Assembly: GCF_000328475.2 (NCBI RefSeq)
Contig: NC_026500.1
Span: 280,928 to 344,927, forward strand
Origin: Mycosarcoma maydis
Lineage: Eukaryota > Basidiomycota > Ustilaginomycetes > Ustilaginales
Direction: 5' to 3'
DNA: 64,000 nucleotides
In this document: positions 21,384-31,900 of the stretch, piece after piece
Position numbering within the stretch: position 1 is the first letter of the stretch
How the letters are laid out: the number at the start of each line of letters is the position of its first letter
Program-made: the position numbers and the translations under genes
The notes under the pieces: model-generated
Told to the model about the DNA's origin: nothing
The model's input: only the letters and a program-made list of their open reading frames with translations
Database searches by the model: none

Positions 21384-23366
21384 CGGCGGCTGATCATCCA
21401 TCTACTCTCGACCCAAGAAATCATCCGACCGACGTTGTTGGCGAGGAGAATTAAAATAAAACTCAGACGAGCGCAGTGCTCCACGAAGCGACACGCGCAC
21501 GCGAGCGGAGTTTCAATGTTAGCGTGTGTTCTGACCAACGTGCAATGATGGTGAATTTTTACAACTCATGACTGTGATTGTTTCTGTTCGCTTCACTTAC
21601 TGTAGTCTCGGCTGCGTAGAAGCCCTTGGTCGGATCATTTCTAACTTACTCTGAGAACGACTGAGAAAGCTCTTGACGCTTACGGCTTCTTCCACGGTGT
21701 TTCGACTGTTGCAACCGTCTCGGCTGTGGCTGAGGCTTCGGCTTCACACAGACCGACAAGGGCGCGATTCGCTCGTCTCGACCAGGCAAACCAGCGGTCC
21801 GGCCAATTCTGATTGTTGCCAATTCGTCACTGTGAATCAACCCCAAGCCCTGCCACGCCGTGCCACGCCGTGCCATGAACGATTTGCTCTCATGCTCTTG
21901 CTATTGTTCAACCATTGACCGATGCCTGCCTCAGATGTCGATGTTGTGTTTCATGAGGAATACCAGCACAATAACCCACGTTTTGTTGGCATTGATGTGA
22001 ACATGCTTCTGATCGGGACGCTCGACAATCGCTTTCCGAGGCTTTGGGCAATGGCATGATTTCTCTCTTATATTCGCATGGCTGTCAATTCTTCACAGCT
22101 GCTTTTCGTGGCTGCAGTGACTGCTGCAGTCGGTGATGGGATTCATATCGTTTGAACCAACTTCATGCGGGATACAGACAGAGCCAGTCAGTCAACAATC
22201 CTGCTAACAACCTGGGAACAAAAGTTGGAAATTGGAACCTGACTCGTAAGGCCACGCTGCTGCCACACGGCGGCCACGGCGACTGTCTGTACATGTGCAT
22301 GTCATTATCGCTTGCGATTCCATCCGAAGCTGCTTCTCGGCTGACGACAACAAGCAAGCAGGCCAACGTGTGTGCCGAGCTCGCCGCGTTGCCTTTCTCG
22401 CACAAGCTACCTACCTCCTGAATCTCTGTGCAATACTAGTGTATGGTATTCCGGATACCCCTTTGCGCCATCACTCACCCAGTCTCCCACGCAGTCGCCG
22501 CCGGCAACAACACGCCAAGCTGCAGCCAAGTACGGCCCGAGCGGAAGAGCGTCTGCTGTGCGGTTTTTAGCGCCAATCTCGACTCGTCAACTAAGCTCCA
22601 TCCGCTCGTGGCACTTGCAGTGCCTCGATCTTTTGCTTGTTCCTTTGGCAACTTGCATCGGCTAGGGTTGTCCTATCTCTTCTAACTCTTATGTACCATT
22701 AAGGTTGTGCAGCTTCAGATTCTGTAGCTTCGGCAGTTCATGCCCTTGTCTTGCCCTGCTCGGCATCTCGTCGGTAGTTCGGATTTGCATTACTCCCACC
22801 TCGACCAAGCATTCATGTAAGTCTCAATAGTCATCAGTAAGCAGTCATGATGTCAAGCTCCGATTCCAGTGTCAACACCAGTTGCAATTCCACATCTGTG
22901 CAGTACCGATCGCACTACTTGACGCACCTCGCTCTTTCTCTTTCCTGATAATCTCATCCTAGAAGTAAGACTTCCTGACTCTTGAGCCTGGCAAGAGTTT
23001 GCTGCAGAGCGCTACAATCAAGCCTTCCTTATCTGGGGCGCATCGTCATATTATCAGCTAGTTCATCTCTCGTTGCCCCTGCAGGGTCATGCTACACGAC
23101 TTTGGACCCCAGGGCACTTTTTCATTGAGGCCTGAGATGACCAATATCCTTGTCCGTCTTTGTGTCTAGTGAGAGAGGGCCTGTTGGCCTGTTCGCTCTG
23201 TGCCTTGAGTGCATCATGTGGCCAAGAGAACGTGGTGATCTGCCTAGTCCCCCCCCCAAGTACCTGGTCTAACCTCGTTTTCTATTTCAAGGGCTCACGA
23301 TTCTCATCTTCCGTCGGCTTCCCCTCCCTTGTACCTCATTGATCTGAAACTCATCCTACAGGCACT

Positions 23367-25640
23367 ATGATGCCGATCTCTGCTACCATAGACTCCAAGT
23401 CGTTTCCGTTTGACACGACGCCGACGTATGCCTCGCTGGACGCCTACCAGATGGACCAGAGGGCTCTTCCCACAAGCCCTTTCAATGGAGCTGTGAAACG
23501 CGATCAGATGTTCGATCAGCTGCTTTTGGATCCTCCTTCTCCTACCACCAGCCGCTTCGATGGTATGTGGCCCACTTCAAATGCTCAAGCAAACGCTTCA
23601 AGCTCTTGGACTCCGTCAGCTGGCATGCCCGACGCGTTTGATGGGGTTGGCAACTCGTTGGTCAACGATGCGTCTTCGGACTGGTCCGACTTCTTGATGC
23701 CACTGCTCGCTACCGTAGCAACAGACTTCTCGAGTGGCTCAGCAACCAAGTCCGAGCCTTCTACTTGCAGCTCATCAACTGACTTTTCCATGTCTTCGAC
23801 GGCTGATGCATCCACCGCTCCTCAACATTCGTCGAGTGGCGACTCGAGCATGTCTTCGGGCTTGCCTGTCAGCACAGCGACGTGCACGGCTATGCCCGCT
23901 GCACAAAATCACCAGGTCACCACCCAAGACGCTTCCGTCCAACCCAAGCTCGAAAAACAATGCCAGCCACCATCGCACAATGTCAACCAGCAAAACGCTT
24001 TCGCATCCTCGAACCAGGACAACAATTGCCCTCAAGTGCACATCATTGCCTCTTGGCTGGATCAAGACGCTGACAGAAATACGGGCCATCGCCAGCACAA
24101 CCGCCATCAGAAGCAACAAAACTTGCCACAGGGCCAGTCTTGCACCAACAGTGGTAGCTCAAGTCGTCAAGTCACTCGACCCAATTCCCCCAATCACCAG
24201 CGATCACGCCCGCAGCTACGATCTCGAAGCAGCACTGGCAACGGCTACACTTGGCCGTCGGTGGATCCGCAGGTCTTCCTATGGGCAGCGTTCATGATGA
24301 ATGGCTTCCAGCAAGCGCAAGCTGGTACGGCGACCGCTTCCCCCATGTCCGACTACTCGGCAATGGAATACGACGACGAACCGCAAGCGCAGCACGGATA
24401 CCATGCCACCGAGAATTGCAACGTTGACGATGCAATGGACGGGACAGGCGATTTCTGCAAAAAAGAAGACAGAAGCCAGTCGGCCGATTGCGGTTTGTTG
24501 CCGCGACCACCGTCTAACTCCCCTGAGCCGCATCCGTACCCGCTTGATCCCATGGCTGCATTTGCGCGAGCAGCAGCTGAAAGTATGGCTATGTCGTATT
24601 CGTGGCCTATGCCCATGCCCACCAACATGATGGAGCTGCAGCATAACCCGGCTCGCTCCAACTCGACGTTTGGTCGTGTCAGCCAACGTCATCATCAGCC
24701 ACCCCCATCGCATCGACAGAGGTCTCGCACCTCAGCCTCGTCGATCAGCAACACCAACGCAGCACATCGCAAGCACAAGGTGGATGCAGTTCGTCAATCC
24801 GCAGTGCGCAGTCGAAGACAGTCCTTTGTAGAGCCGCGGCAGTGCGCAAGTCAGAGCCCATCCTCGCCTTCCGAGTCGACGGCAGCGACGGATGCTAAGC
24901 TCACCAAGCCACGGGCTCAGTCTGCCGGTCGATCACATGTGACGGAGCGACTGCCTCATTTGCATACATTGTCGTATTCCACTCCACCGGATACGAGCTC
25001 TTCGGTCTCTGCTTTGACCAGCACGACAACTACGACCGTCTCCACTGGCGCCAGTAGCGTAGCTAGTAGCATCAGCGGTCCGAGCAGTGCAAGCAGCGGT
25101 ATCGGCAACGCGAGCGGATCCTTGAGCTTCACAATCACGGACAAGATCGTCCTCAAGCCACGTCCCGGATCAGGCGACGAAGAATTGGCGTACCCGTGCG
25201 CGACCAACTCGCTCTTGGAAATGCAGAACAACGAGGGCCCGATCGTTGATGCTCAGCAACAAGCCGAGGAGGCCGTAGAGAAAGTGCAAAACCTGTTCCC
25301 AAGCGATCTCTACGCCCCGCGCTTCACACGTAGAGGCACGTGTGGACGCGAAGGCTGGTGTTCGCTCTGTCCGCAGGGCGAATGGTATTCGATGAAACGC
25401 AGCCAGTACCTCTACCACATGCAGTTTGACCACGGCATCAGCAACCTCACGCGCAGACTGTTTCACCCTCCGCAAACGCTGCGTGTCTGGAACGACGCGG
25501 TCAGCAAAACTGACGGACTGTGCCATCATTGCAACAAGTGGATCCCAATCTGCTTTGGGCCTCAGCGAAAGAGAGACTTCAAGGCTTGGTTCAAGCACGC
25601 TCGAAAATGTCATCGTGATGACACGGGCTGTCCCATATAG
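23367..25640 (+). CDS. rua1: Rua1, zinc-finger activator of the ustilagic acid cluster
   Basis: Nuclear transcription activator known to switch on the ustilagic acid genes in U. maydis. It is a single exon of 757 residues. The first 650 residues are low-complexity, rich in Ser, Gln, Asn, Thr and His, and without a fold. The C-terminal 110 residues carry two atypical zinc-binding modules. The first has C665-x2-C668 and H684-x4-H689, with a long loop (WYSMKRSQYLYHM). The second has C719-x2-C722 and H744-x4-H749. A Cys at 748 adjoins the last His. The position at the left border of the biosynthetic genes and the C2H2 C-terminus fit Rua1. The start is the first of two adjacent ATGs; a 5'-UTR intron ending CCTACAG at 23361 is possible. 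It is convergent with cyp2. Confidence 0.9.
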   Translation: MMPISATIDSKSFPFDTTPTYASLDAYQMDQRALPTSPFNGAVKRDQMFDQLLLDPPSPTTSRFDGMWPTSNAQANASSSWTPSAGMPDAFDGVGNSLVNDASSDWSDFLMPLLATVATDFSSGSATKSEPSTCSSSTDFSMSSTADASTAPQHSSSGDSSMSSGLPVSTATCTAMPAAQNHQVTTQDASVQPKLEKQCQPPSHNVNQQNAFASSNQDNNCPQVHIIASWLDQDADRNTGHRQHNRHQKQQNLPQGQSCTNSGSSSRQVTRPNSPNHQRSRPQLRSRSSTGNGYTWPSVDPQVFLWAAFMMNGFQQAQAGTATASPMSDYSAMEYDDEPQAQHGYHATENCNVDDAMDGTGDFCKKEDRSQSADCGLLPRPPSNSPEPHPYPLDPMAAFARAAAESMAMSYSWPMPMPTNMMELQHNPARSNSTFGRVSQRHHQPPPSHRQRSRTSASSISNTNAAHRKHKVDAVRQSAVRSRRQSFVEPRQCASQSPSSPSESTAATDAKLTKPRAQSAGRSHVTERLPHLHTLSYSTPPDTSSSVSALTSTTTTTVSTGASSVASSISGPSSASSGIGNASGSLSFTITDKIVLKPRPGSGDEELAYPCATNSLLEMQNNEGPIVDAQQQAEEAVEKVQNLFPSDLYAPRFTRRGTCGREGWCSLCPQGEWYSMKRSQYLYHMQFDHGISNLTRRLFHPPQTLRVWNDAVSKTDGLCHHCNKWIPICFGPQRKRDFKAWFKHARKCHRDDTGCPI

Positions 25641-26325
25641 ACACGCAAATCAGGCAGCGCAGCGGCGCACTCAGAGCTGGTTTTCGCGTTCCACGTTCCG
25701 TGTTTCACGTTTCGTTTTTCCTTCACCGTTTGTCAGAGATCAGACGTCCTCGTGGATCGCTCGGATAATCAAGTAAATGCAACTTTCTCGTGACTGTCAA
25801 CAGCGTCACGATTGGCAGTGCAACTAGTGTGACAGAAGAAGCTCATCCAGCCAAAGCGAGCGCTCCTGTTGGTAGCGAGTTGCCAGACTATCTTGAACAT
25901 GCTTGTGCGTGATACATGCATTTCTACGCACTATGTATGCAAGGTTGTCAAAACAGTCGTGGATGTGGTTTCCTGTCGGTGACAGCATGCAGCGTTCGTG
26001 ACTGTCGCAGCGTAAGCTTCAGCATCAACAGCTGCACGAGTAGTTCGAACCTTGATATTGCGAATCTAAAACACGGCTGACATCCATGATATAGATCGCA
26101 ATATGCTGATGGTGATATGCGCAAATCAACTCTCAGCCTCAACATTTCCTGGACAGATCCGGCGTAATAACGAATCGAGTCGATCCACGATCAGCCAACT
26201 TTAGCTTTTCGGTAAGCGCACGCAAACAAACGGGCCAGAGAATTGCCACAAAGTCAACATGCATCAACACAACAGCTAGCGCAAATCCCAGCTCTGAAGC
26301 CCTATCTTGCATCACCACACAAGGT
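25641..26325. other. Spacer between convergent rua1 and cyp2
   Basis: No gene or clear element seen. The region should contain both 3' UTRs and terminators. Isolated TTCACG-like motifs occur around 25695-25730. Confidence 0.5.
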
Positions 26326-27845
26326 TCATGCCTTGAGTGCCATTCTGGGTGTCACAGCAATACGATACTCCGGTTTGGCCAATTGGAAAGTGACAAACTG
26401 TCGAAAGTCGACCTTGTCCGTCGCTTCGACCGCTGAAATTGTGTATCGTGCCAACAACGTGTGTAGCACCATGCGCATCTCGTGCCAGGCGAACTTGGAG
26501 CCGATGCAGTTTCGTGGACCGCAACCGAAAGGCATAAAGGCTTCCATGTCGGCAGCAGGAGCTGGATCTGAGGCCGAGTGGATCGAGTCCGCAGGCAGGA
26601 AGCGTTCCGGCCAATACCTGTTGGGGGAAGCCCAGTACTTGGGAGAGTAGTGCAGTGCTCGAAGAGAGGCCGAAATCGCAGTACGAGGCGGGATAACATG
26701 TCCCAGCACCACGGTCGGCTCTTTGCCCGTGCGACGGCCCAGCTCAGAGGTGACGGGATACATACGCATTCCTTCTTGAATGCAGGCGTCCAAGTAAGGC
26801 GTTTCAGGAAGCTGGGTAAAGCCCGGAACAGCGTCGTCAAGCGGCTCGGGCTCGATCGTCTCGTACAGTTTTGCAAGCTTGGCCGGGTTCTCGAGAAGAG
26901 CCTTGAGGATGTACGTGATTGTGTTGGATGTTGTCTCTCCACCAGCGATAAGCAGCTCGACACACTGATCGCGAACATGGGTTCGAGTAAGCTTCTCCTT
27001 CTGACCTTTTTGCATCTCCAAGCTCGCATCAACGAGGTATTGCAGGATGTCCTCTCGAGTCTCGACCTGCTCGGCTGCATCACCAGCAGCCGCACGTCGT
27101 GCTTCGGTCTCGGCGAATCGCGCGTCTACCAAAGGGTTGGTGAGCTTGTACACGTTCAGATCGCGCTTCATGTACTTGTCAAACGGTCGGCAGAAAAACC
27201 GAATGCCGCCATCGTGAAGATACTTTGCCAACAGCTTGTTGATATCTGCGAACTTGCGGTCGGCGCCTGGGTCGTCTCGACAAGCGACCAGGTTGAAGCT
27301 CACTCCAAAAGCGGTTTCACCCAAGATGTCCATGGCGAGGCACGCCAGATCCTCGTACACATTGAAGAGCAGCGGCTTGAACGGGTCGGATGCTTTCTGA
27401 ACGCGCTGGTGGTAACCCTCAAATAATTTCGTGGTAGCATCCACCAGGAACGGCTCGAGCTGGCGGGTAAATTCGACCGCAAATGCCGGGCTCATCAGAC
27501 GACGTCGTGAACGGTGGTACTCCTTGTTGACCGTAGTGAACATGCCAGCCGTCTTCGGGTCGCGAGACAAGGAAGCGTACCAATTCACTTTTGGGAGATT
27601 CTCCTTTGCAAGCAGTTGTCGAATCGCATCCTTGTCCGAAACGTAGATCTGTCGACTACCGAGACGGAAGAGCGGTCCGTACTTTTCGTGGAGCTTGTCG
27701 ACATATCGCCACTGTGTGCCACGAACATAGTAGAACAGCGCTGGCAGCATCGTCCAATGCAGATGCCATGGTCCCGGGATACGGCTCGTCTTGTGCAGGA
27801 AATAAGACTTGTAGCCCTGAGAATACCAAAGAACGTTCAGTCATT

Positions 27846-27905
<60 letters not shown>

Positions 27906-28089
27906 GAGAGGGACGTATCAGTACCCAATTCCTAGTTGAGATGCGTCGCAAAAAACGAATATGGAAACCCACCAGGAAAGCCGAGTATAGCAGAAAAGCA
28001 TAGAGGGCGTTGAGCCAGAATGGTCGCCCAAACAGACCGTGCTCGCGCACGTCTGCGACTTGACGACCGAAAATCGTTTCGTTGAGCAT
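26326..28089 (-). CDS. cyp2: Cytochrome P450, probable subterminal fatty acid hydroxylase Cyp2
   Basis: Membrane-bound P450 monooxygenase. Published work assigns Cyp1 and Cyp2 to terminal and subterminal hydroxylation of palmitate; I take this one as Cyp2 because the other P450 looks CYP52-like. Exon 1 (27973-28089) encodes an N-terminal membrane helix ([16 protein letters not shown]). The intron 27817-27972 has a GTGGGT donor and CTCAG acceptor. Exon 2 begins [18 protein letters not shown]. Total 535 residues. P450 marks: AGGETTSNT (I helix), EGMR (ExxR), WPERF, and the haem loop [10 protein letters not shown] with Cys at about 476. The frame stays open upstream to another ATG at 28249-28251, which would add 54 residues. 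A long GA repeat fills part of the intron. Confidence 0.85.
27849..27911 (+). repeat. (GA)n microsatellite within the cyp2 intron
   Basis: About 30 GA units with one interruption. On the coding strand it reads as a (TC)n pyrimidine tract between donor and acceptor. Confidence 0.95.
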
Positions 28090-28945
28090 CTTGGCGGCGG
28101 AGGGTGGAGCGTTGAGATGGGGATTCAAGGAGGCTAAGAGGTCAAGACGCTTTGTATTTGAAGGCTGCTGGACTTCCAAAAGTAGACCATGAGTTCGTTC
28201 GACATAGACAGCAATGCGGCTACATGGATCCAACCGCGACAGCTTGGCCATCCCGAAGTCCAATCATCACGACCAGATTGGTCCGCATGTCGAAATGCGC
28301 TTGAAATGGTGTGCTGCTTGAATCTCGGGTGCGCTTTGATATCAACACTTGCATGCCGCTGTCATGTGTCGGCCACGAGCCGGCGTGAGCATTGTAAGAT
28401 TTCGGCACAAGGTCTCTGCGATGGTCAAGCTCGACACTACTCACGACTCACGACTCACGACTGCTGGTAGAGCACATACTGTTCTGCTTGCGCTTTGAGA
28501 AAGCGTGCTTTTTAGTCAAATTCTATGCGCATACCGTTGCCTGCTTCCTTCACGATTGCTTCAGCAGCATGGGGTTTCCACTCGATTGTTTCGCCTGCCC
28601 TCTCAATCAAATGAACTCTCTTACATCTCATAGGCCTCGCTAACATCATCTGCAGACGGGGCAGAGATCAGTCGGACAGTCACGATTTGATCACCGTTTG
28701 ATAACACTCCTCAGAGCCCAAAACACGAAAGAACAGGGTCGCTTCGATACTCATGTCAAGACGAAATTTATCGTCTCGCAGACAAGCTCCACTGAAGTCA
28801 AACCCAAGACGTCGGTTCGCAAATCAATCTACATTACGAATGAAATCTAAAGCAGCAGCGACAAGATATGTACGAGAAACAGAGAAGTATTGACAGGAAA
28901 AAGCAGCTGAAATGCGCACTAGTTATGAGAGAAGCAACTTCTTGC
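28090..28945. promoter_or_regulatory. cyp2 upstream region with ATGCGCAT element
   Basis: Separates cyp2 from the fas2 3' end; both genes are on the minus strand. ATGCGCAT followed by ACCG lies at 28525-28532, about 440 bases before the cyp2 start. A small ACTCACG tandem lies at 28439-28462. The fas2 3' UTR occupies the right end. Confidence 0.5.
28525..28532. promoter_or_regulatory. ATGCGCAT palindrome, candidate Rua1 site (cyp2)
   Basis: Perfect eight-base palindrome in the cyp2 promoter. The same octamer recurs upstream of other cluster genes. The binding role is inferred. Confidence 0.45.
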
Positions 28946-31900
28946 CTAAGCATAGATCGAGGGGACGATGCGGTAAGAGCCTTCGCTTGACAGCTCGGCG
29001 CGAGCATCAATGTCGAGGAGCACCGCTGTTTCGTCCTCGGGCGAGTACGGTGCATCTTCCTTGATTCGGACAAGGTCACCTTTGATGAAAAGTGAGTGCA
29101 TGCGTCGGTAGGTGATCTGCTGTCGCTTATTGCGCCTAGCTTTGTACAGCTCGAACGCTTCGCGATCCAGCCTGCCGAACAGATGAGAAGCGTGAAGGAT
29201 CATGGCAATACCGCCGACTTGACCGAATCCGAACGATGTGACAAGACCAGCGTGCAGGCGTTCTCGTGAGTAGCGAATCGATCGGCTCGGGTACACGATT
29301 CGGTTGTAGGCGCGAAGCTCCTCAGAAATGTCATCAGCGTTGCGGTTACCAGCGACGATGCCGTCGTTGATGCTCTGCATGAGTCCGTTGATCGCCCATG
29401 CTGCTGCGCCACCTTTGCCATGACCGCAAAGCCACTTCTGCGCCATGGCGGGGACTGCTCGACCCTCAGCGCGACCGAGCTTCCCGAGCATGGTATGGTA
29501 GACGTTGGACTCGTTCTTGTCATTGGCCTTGGTCGAAGTACCGTGCATCGAGATGACGCCGACGTCGTTGCCGTCCAAGCCCCAGCCGGACATGGCTCGC
29601 TGCAATGGGACAGTAGCAGCAAGAACACCTTTGCCAGGCGCAGGGATCGATCTGCCCTGTCGATCAGTCGCCGTCTGAGTATAAGCAACGATGCCGTTGA
29701 TGGGAGCGCCGATCCGGATGGCGGTGGCGGCGCTCATCACGATCTGTACACCGCAACCTTGCGCCTCGACGAAGCCGCTACGGCCGCTCGTCATGGGCTT
29801 GGATAGCTCCTCAGGGGCGAGACCAGCTGCGAAGGCTTCATCCGAAGACGCCGTAGCCTTCATGTTGGCAAACTCGGTCATGCTCTCCTCCGAGATGCTC
29901 TCGTAGCCACCTGCAATCATGATCTTGGCCTTGCCGCAGCGGATCGTCTCGGCAGCAACATCGAGCGACTGCAGTGCCGTGGCACACGCACCAACTGTGG
30001 GCTTGATGGGACCGCAAGATGAGAGGAGCAGCAGATTGGTCCAGCCAGCGACCGTGTTGATGAAAGTCTCCTGCAGGATGTCCTTCTGCACCTCAACATC
30101 TTGCCTACGATCTTTGAACATCTTGGCGAGCGAGCGCAACCCTCCCATGGCAGAGCCAAGAGAAGTGCCCACCTCCGAGACATGAACGTGCTTGTAGAGC
30201 TCGTAAGGATCGTCAATGCCGGATTGAACCAGCGCCTCGGCAATGCACACCAAAGCATACAGCGCCGTCTCGTCGGTCTGCGACACAATGTCGCTCGGGA
30301 TGCCGTAGCGAGCGGGGTCCCATCCAGTGGGCATCTGAGCTGCGACGTGACGGTCAAAACGGCTCGCCTTGGGAAGGAAAACGCTGGCACCTTTCTTGAG
30401 CCTGAGGTACCACGACTTGGTTTCCTCGTCCTGCCAGACGATAGCTTTGTCTCCATGAGCAAGACGGAAGCGCTCGGCCTCGCCAGCCGAAATCTCGAGC
30501 GGTCCAAGGTCGTGAGTGAGTTCGATTTCCTGTTGGATGACCTTGCGCTCCGGATCGAAACCATGCATGAGTTCCGGTTCGACCAGGCGGATACCGGCAT
30601 GTTGCTCCACCTGTCGTGCGTATCGAGCGCGCATCTGAGCATCGGCGACAGGCTCACCCGTCTTGGTGTCGACCCAGCCAATGTAGCTGCGGCCATCGGC
30701 GAGACGACCGTTGAAGTGTTTGATGTGGCCAGTAAGCCAAGCCATCTCGACAAGTCCTTCTAAGCTCCACGTCTCGCTGACCTCTCGTTCCCAGCGTGTT
30801 CTCGACGAGCCCCAAGGACCAACCTCGGCAAAGCCGGAAATGACGATGACTTGGTCGAGATCCAAATGGCAGGTGCCCTTCGCAATCTGGTCGCAGACCT
30901 GCTGGGAGTTAAGTTCAGGGTAGGCAAAGTGATGCAAGCTGCGGGGCTCGATCTCGACGCGGCGGTAGTGATCCTCGGTAACGCGAGTGGACGACGTTGT
31001 CTTGAAGTCATGACGGTTCTCCGAGAGGAGCGCTTTCTTGATGTCCGACTTTCGCTGCCACTCCTGGTGAGCGTCTCGCATTGCTTTTCCAGGCGATGCC
31101 AGAGAAGAAGCTCGGCCCGTCAAGTCGAGCAGGATGGGCTGAGTCTGGTTTACTGACGCGAACTCAGGCTCGACAAGACCCAGCAAGTTGAACGCCATCT
31201 CTCCGGTGCTGAAGGTGCGGAAGCCAAAGTGTCTCTCGAGGGACTCGGCAACAATATCGGAGCTCGCCATAAGGTCAGTGCCTCGGCACATTCCGATTCG
31301 AGCGCCGGCCACTGAAAGATACCTGGACCAGTCTTCGCTCTCAAACGTGTTGAGCAGCGTCTCGAGACCGATCTTGCTCGGCCCATATAGACCGTCTCCA
31401 CCAAGCACTCCGTGATTAAACGAGAGTGGGAGGATGACCTGAGTCGGGCGGTGAAGGATGCCTCTCTGAGCTTTAGCGCTTTTGATGCAGCCCATGAGTC
31501 GGATTACGTTGGTCAACATGATGCGGTGGGCCAGCTCGCTCTTGTCGTCGATGCCGTCGATGTTCCGTCCGTTCTCCGAGATCGCAGCAAAGGGAACCAG
31601 CACATCGATGTCAATGCCCATCGAAGTGTAGACGTGGTCGACCAAGGCCTGTGTGTCCTTGAAGCTGCCCTGATTGAAAGGCAGGACAATCAACTGAGCC
31701 CCGCGAGCGCCATCGTGACGATACGTGTCTCCGTACATTCTGAGCTTCTTGGGGGAGAAGGTCGAAGTGGTGACAATCACTCTAGCACCTCCTCTAAGGA
31801 AGCGGCGCATCACTTCAAAGGCGATCGAGCCTTGACCGACGCCTGTCAGAAGGACATCGAGTCCGGCATAGCTGCTGCCTCGTTCAGCCAGCTTGGCGAG

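Larger units (their letters stand above)
18632..23366. other. 4.7-kb spacer upstream of rua1, no supported gene
   Basis: Short reading frames only. An open frame at 19568-19978 is a Phe-rich translation of a T-rich tract (about 19761-19868). Repeats include CTTGCCTGTG (about 19371-19397), CGTAGCGTCG (about 20632-20661), TTCACGA blocks (20243-20291 and 21325-21383) and GCCACGCCGT (about 21846-21873). The stretch from about 22.4 kb to the rua1 ATG is probably the long rua1 promoter and leader. CCTACAG immediately before the start could be the acceptor of a 5'-UTR intron. Confidence 0.5.
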
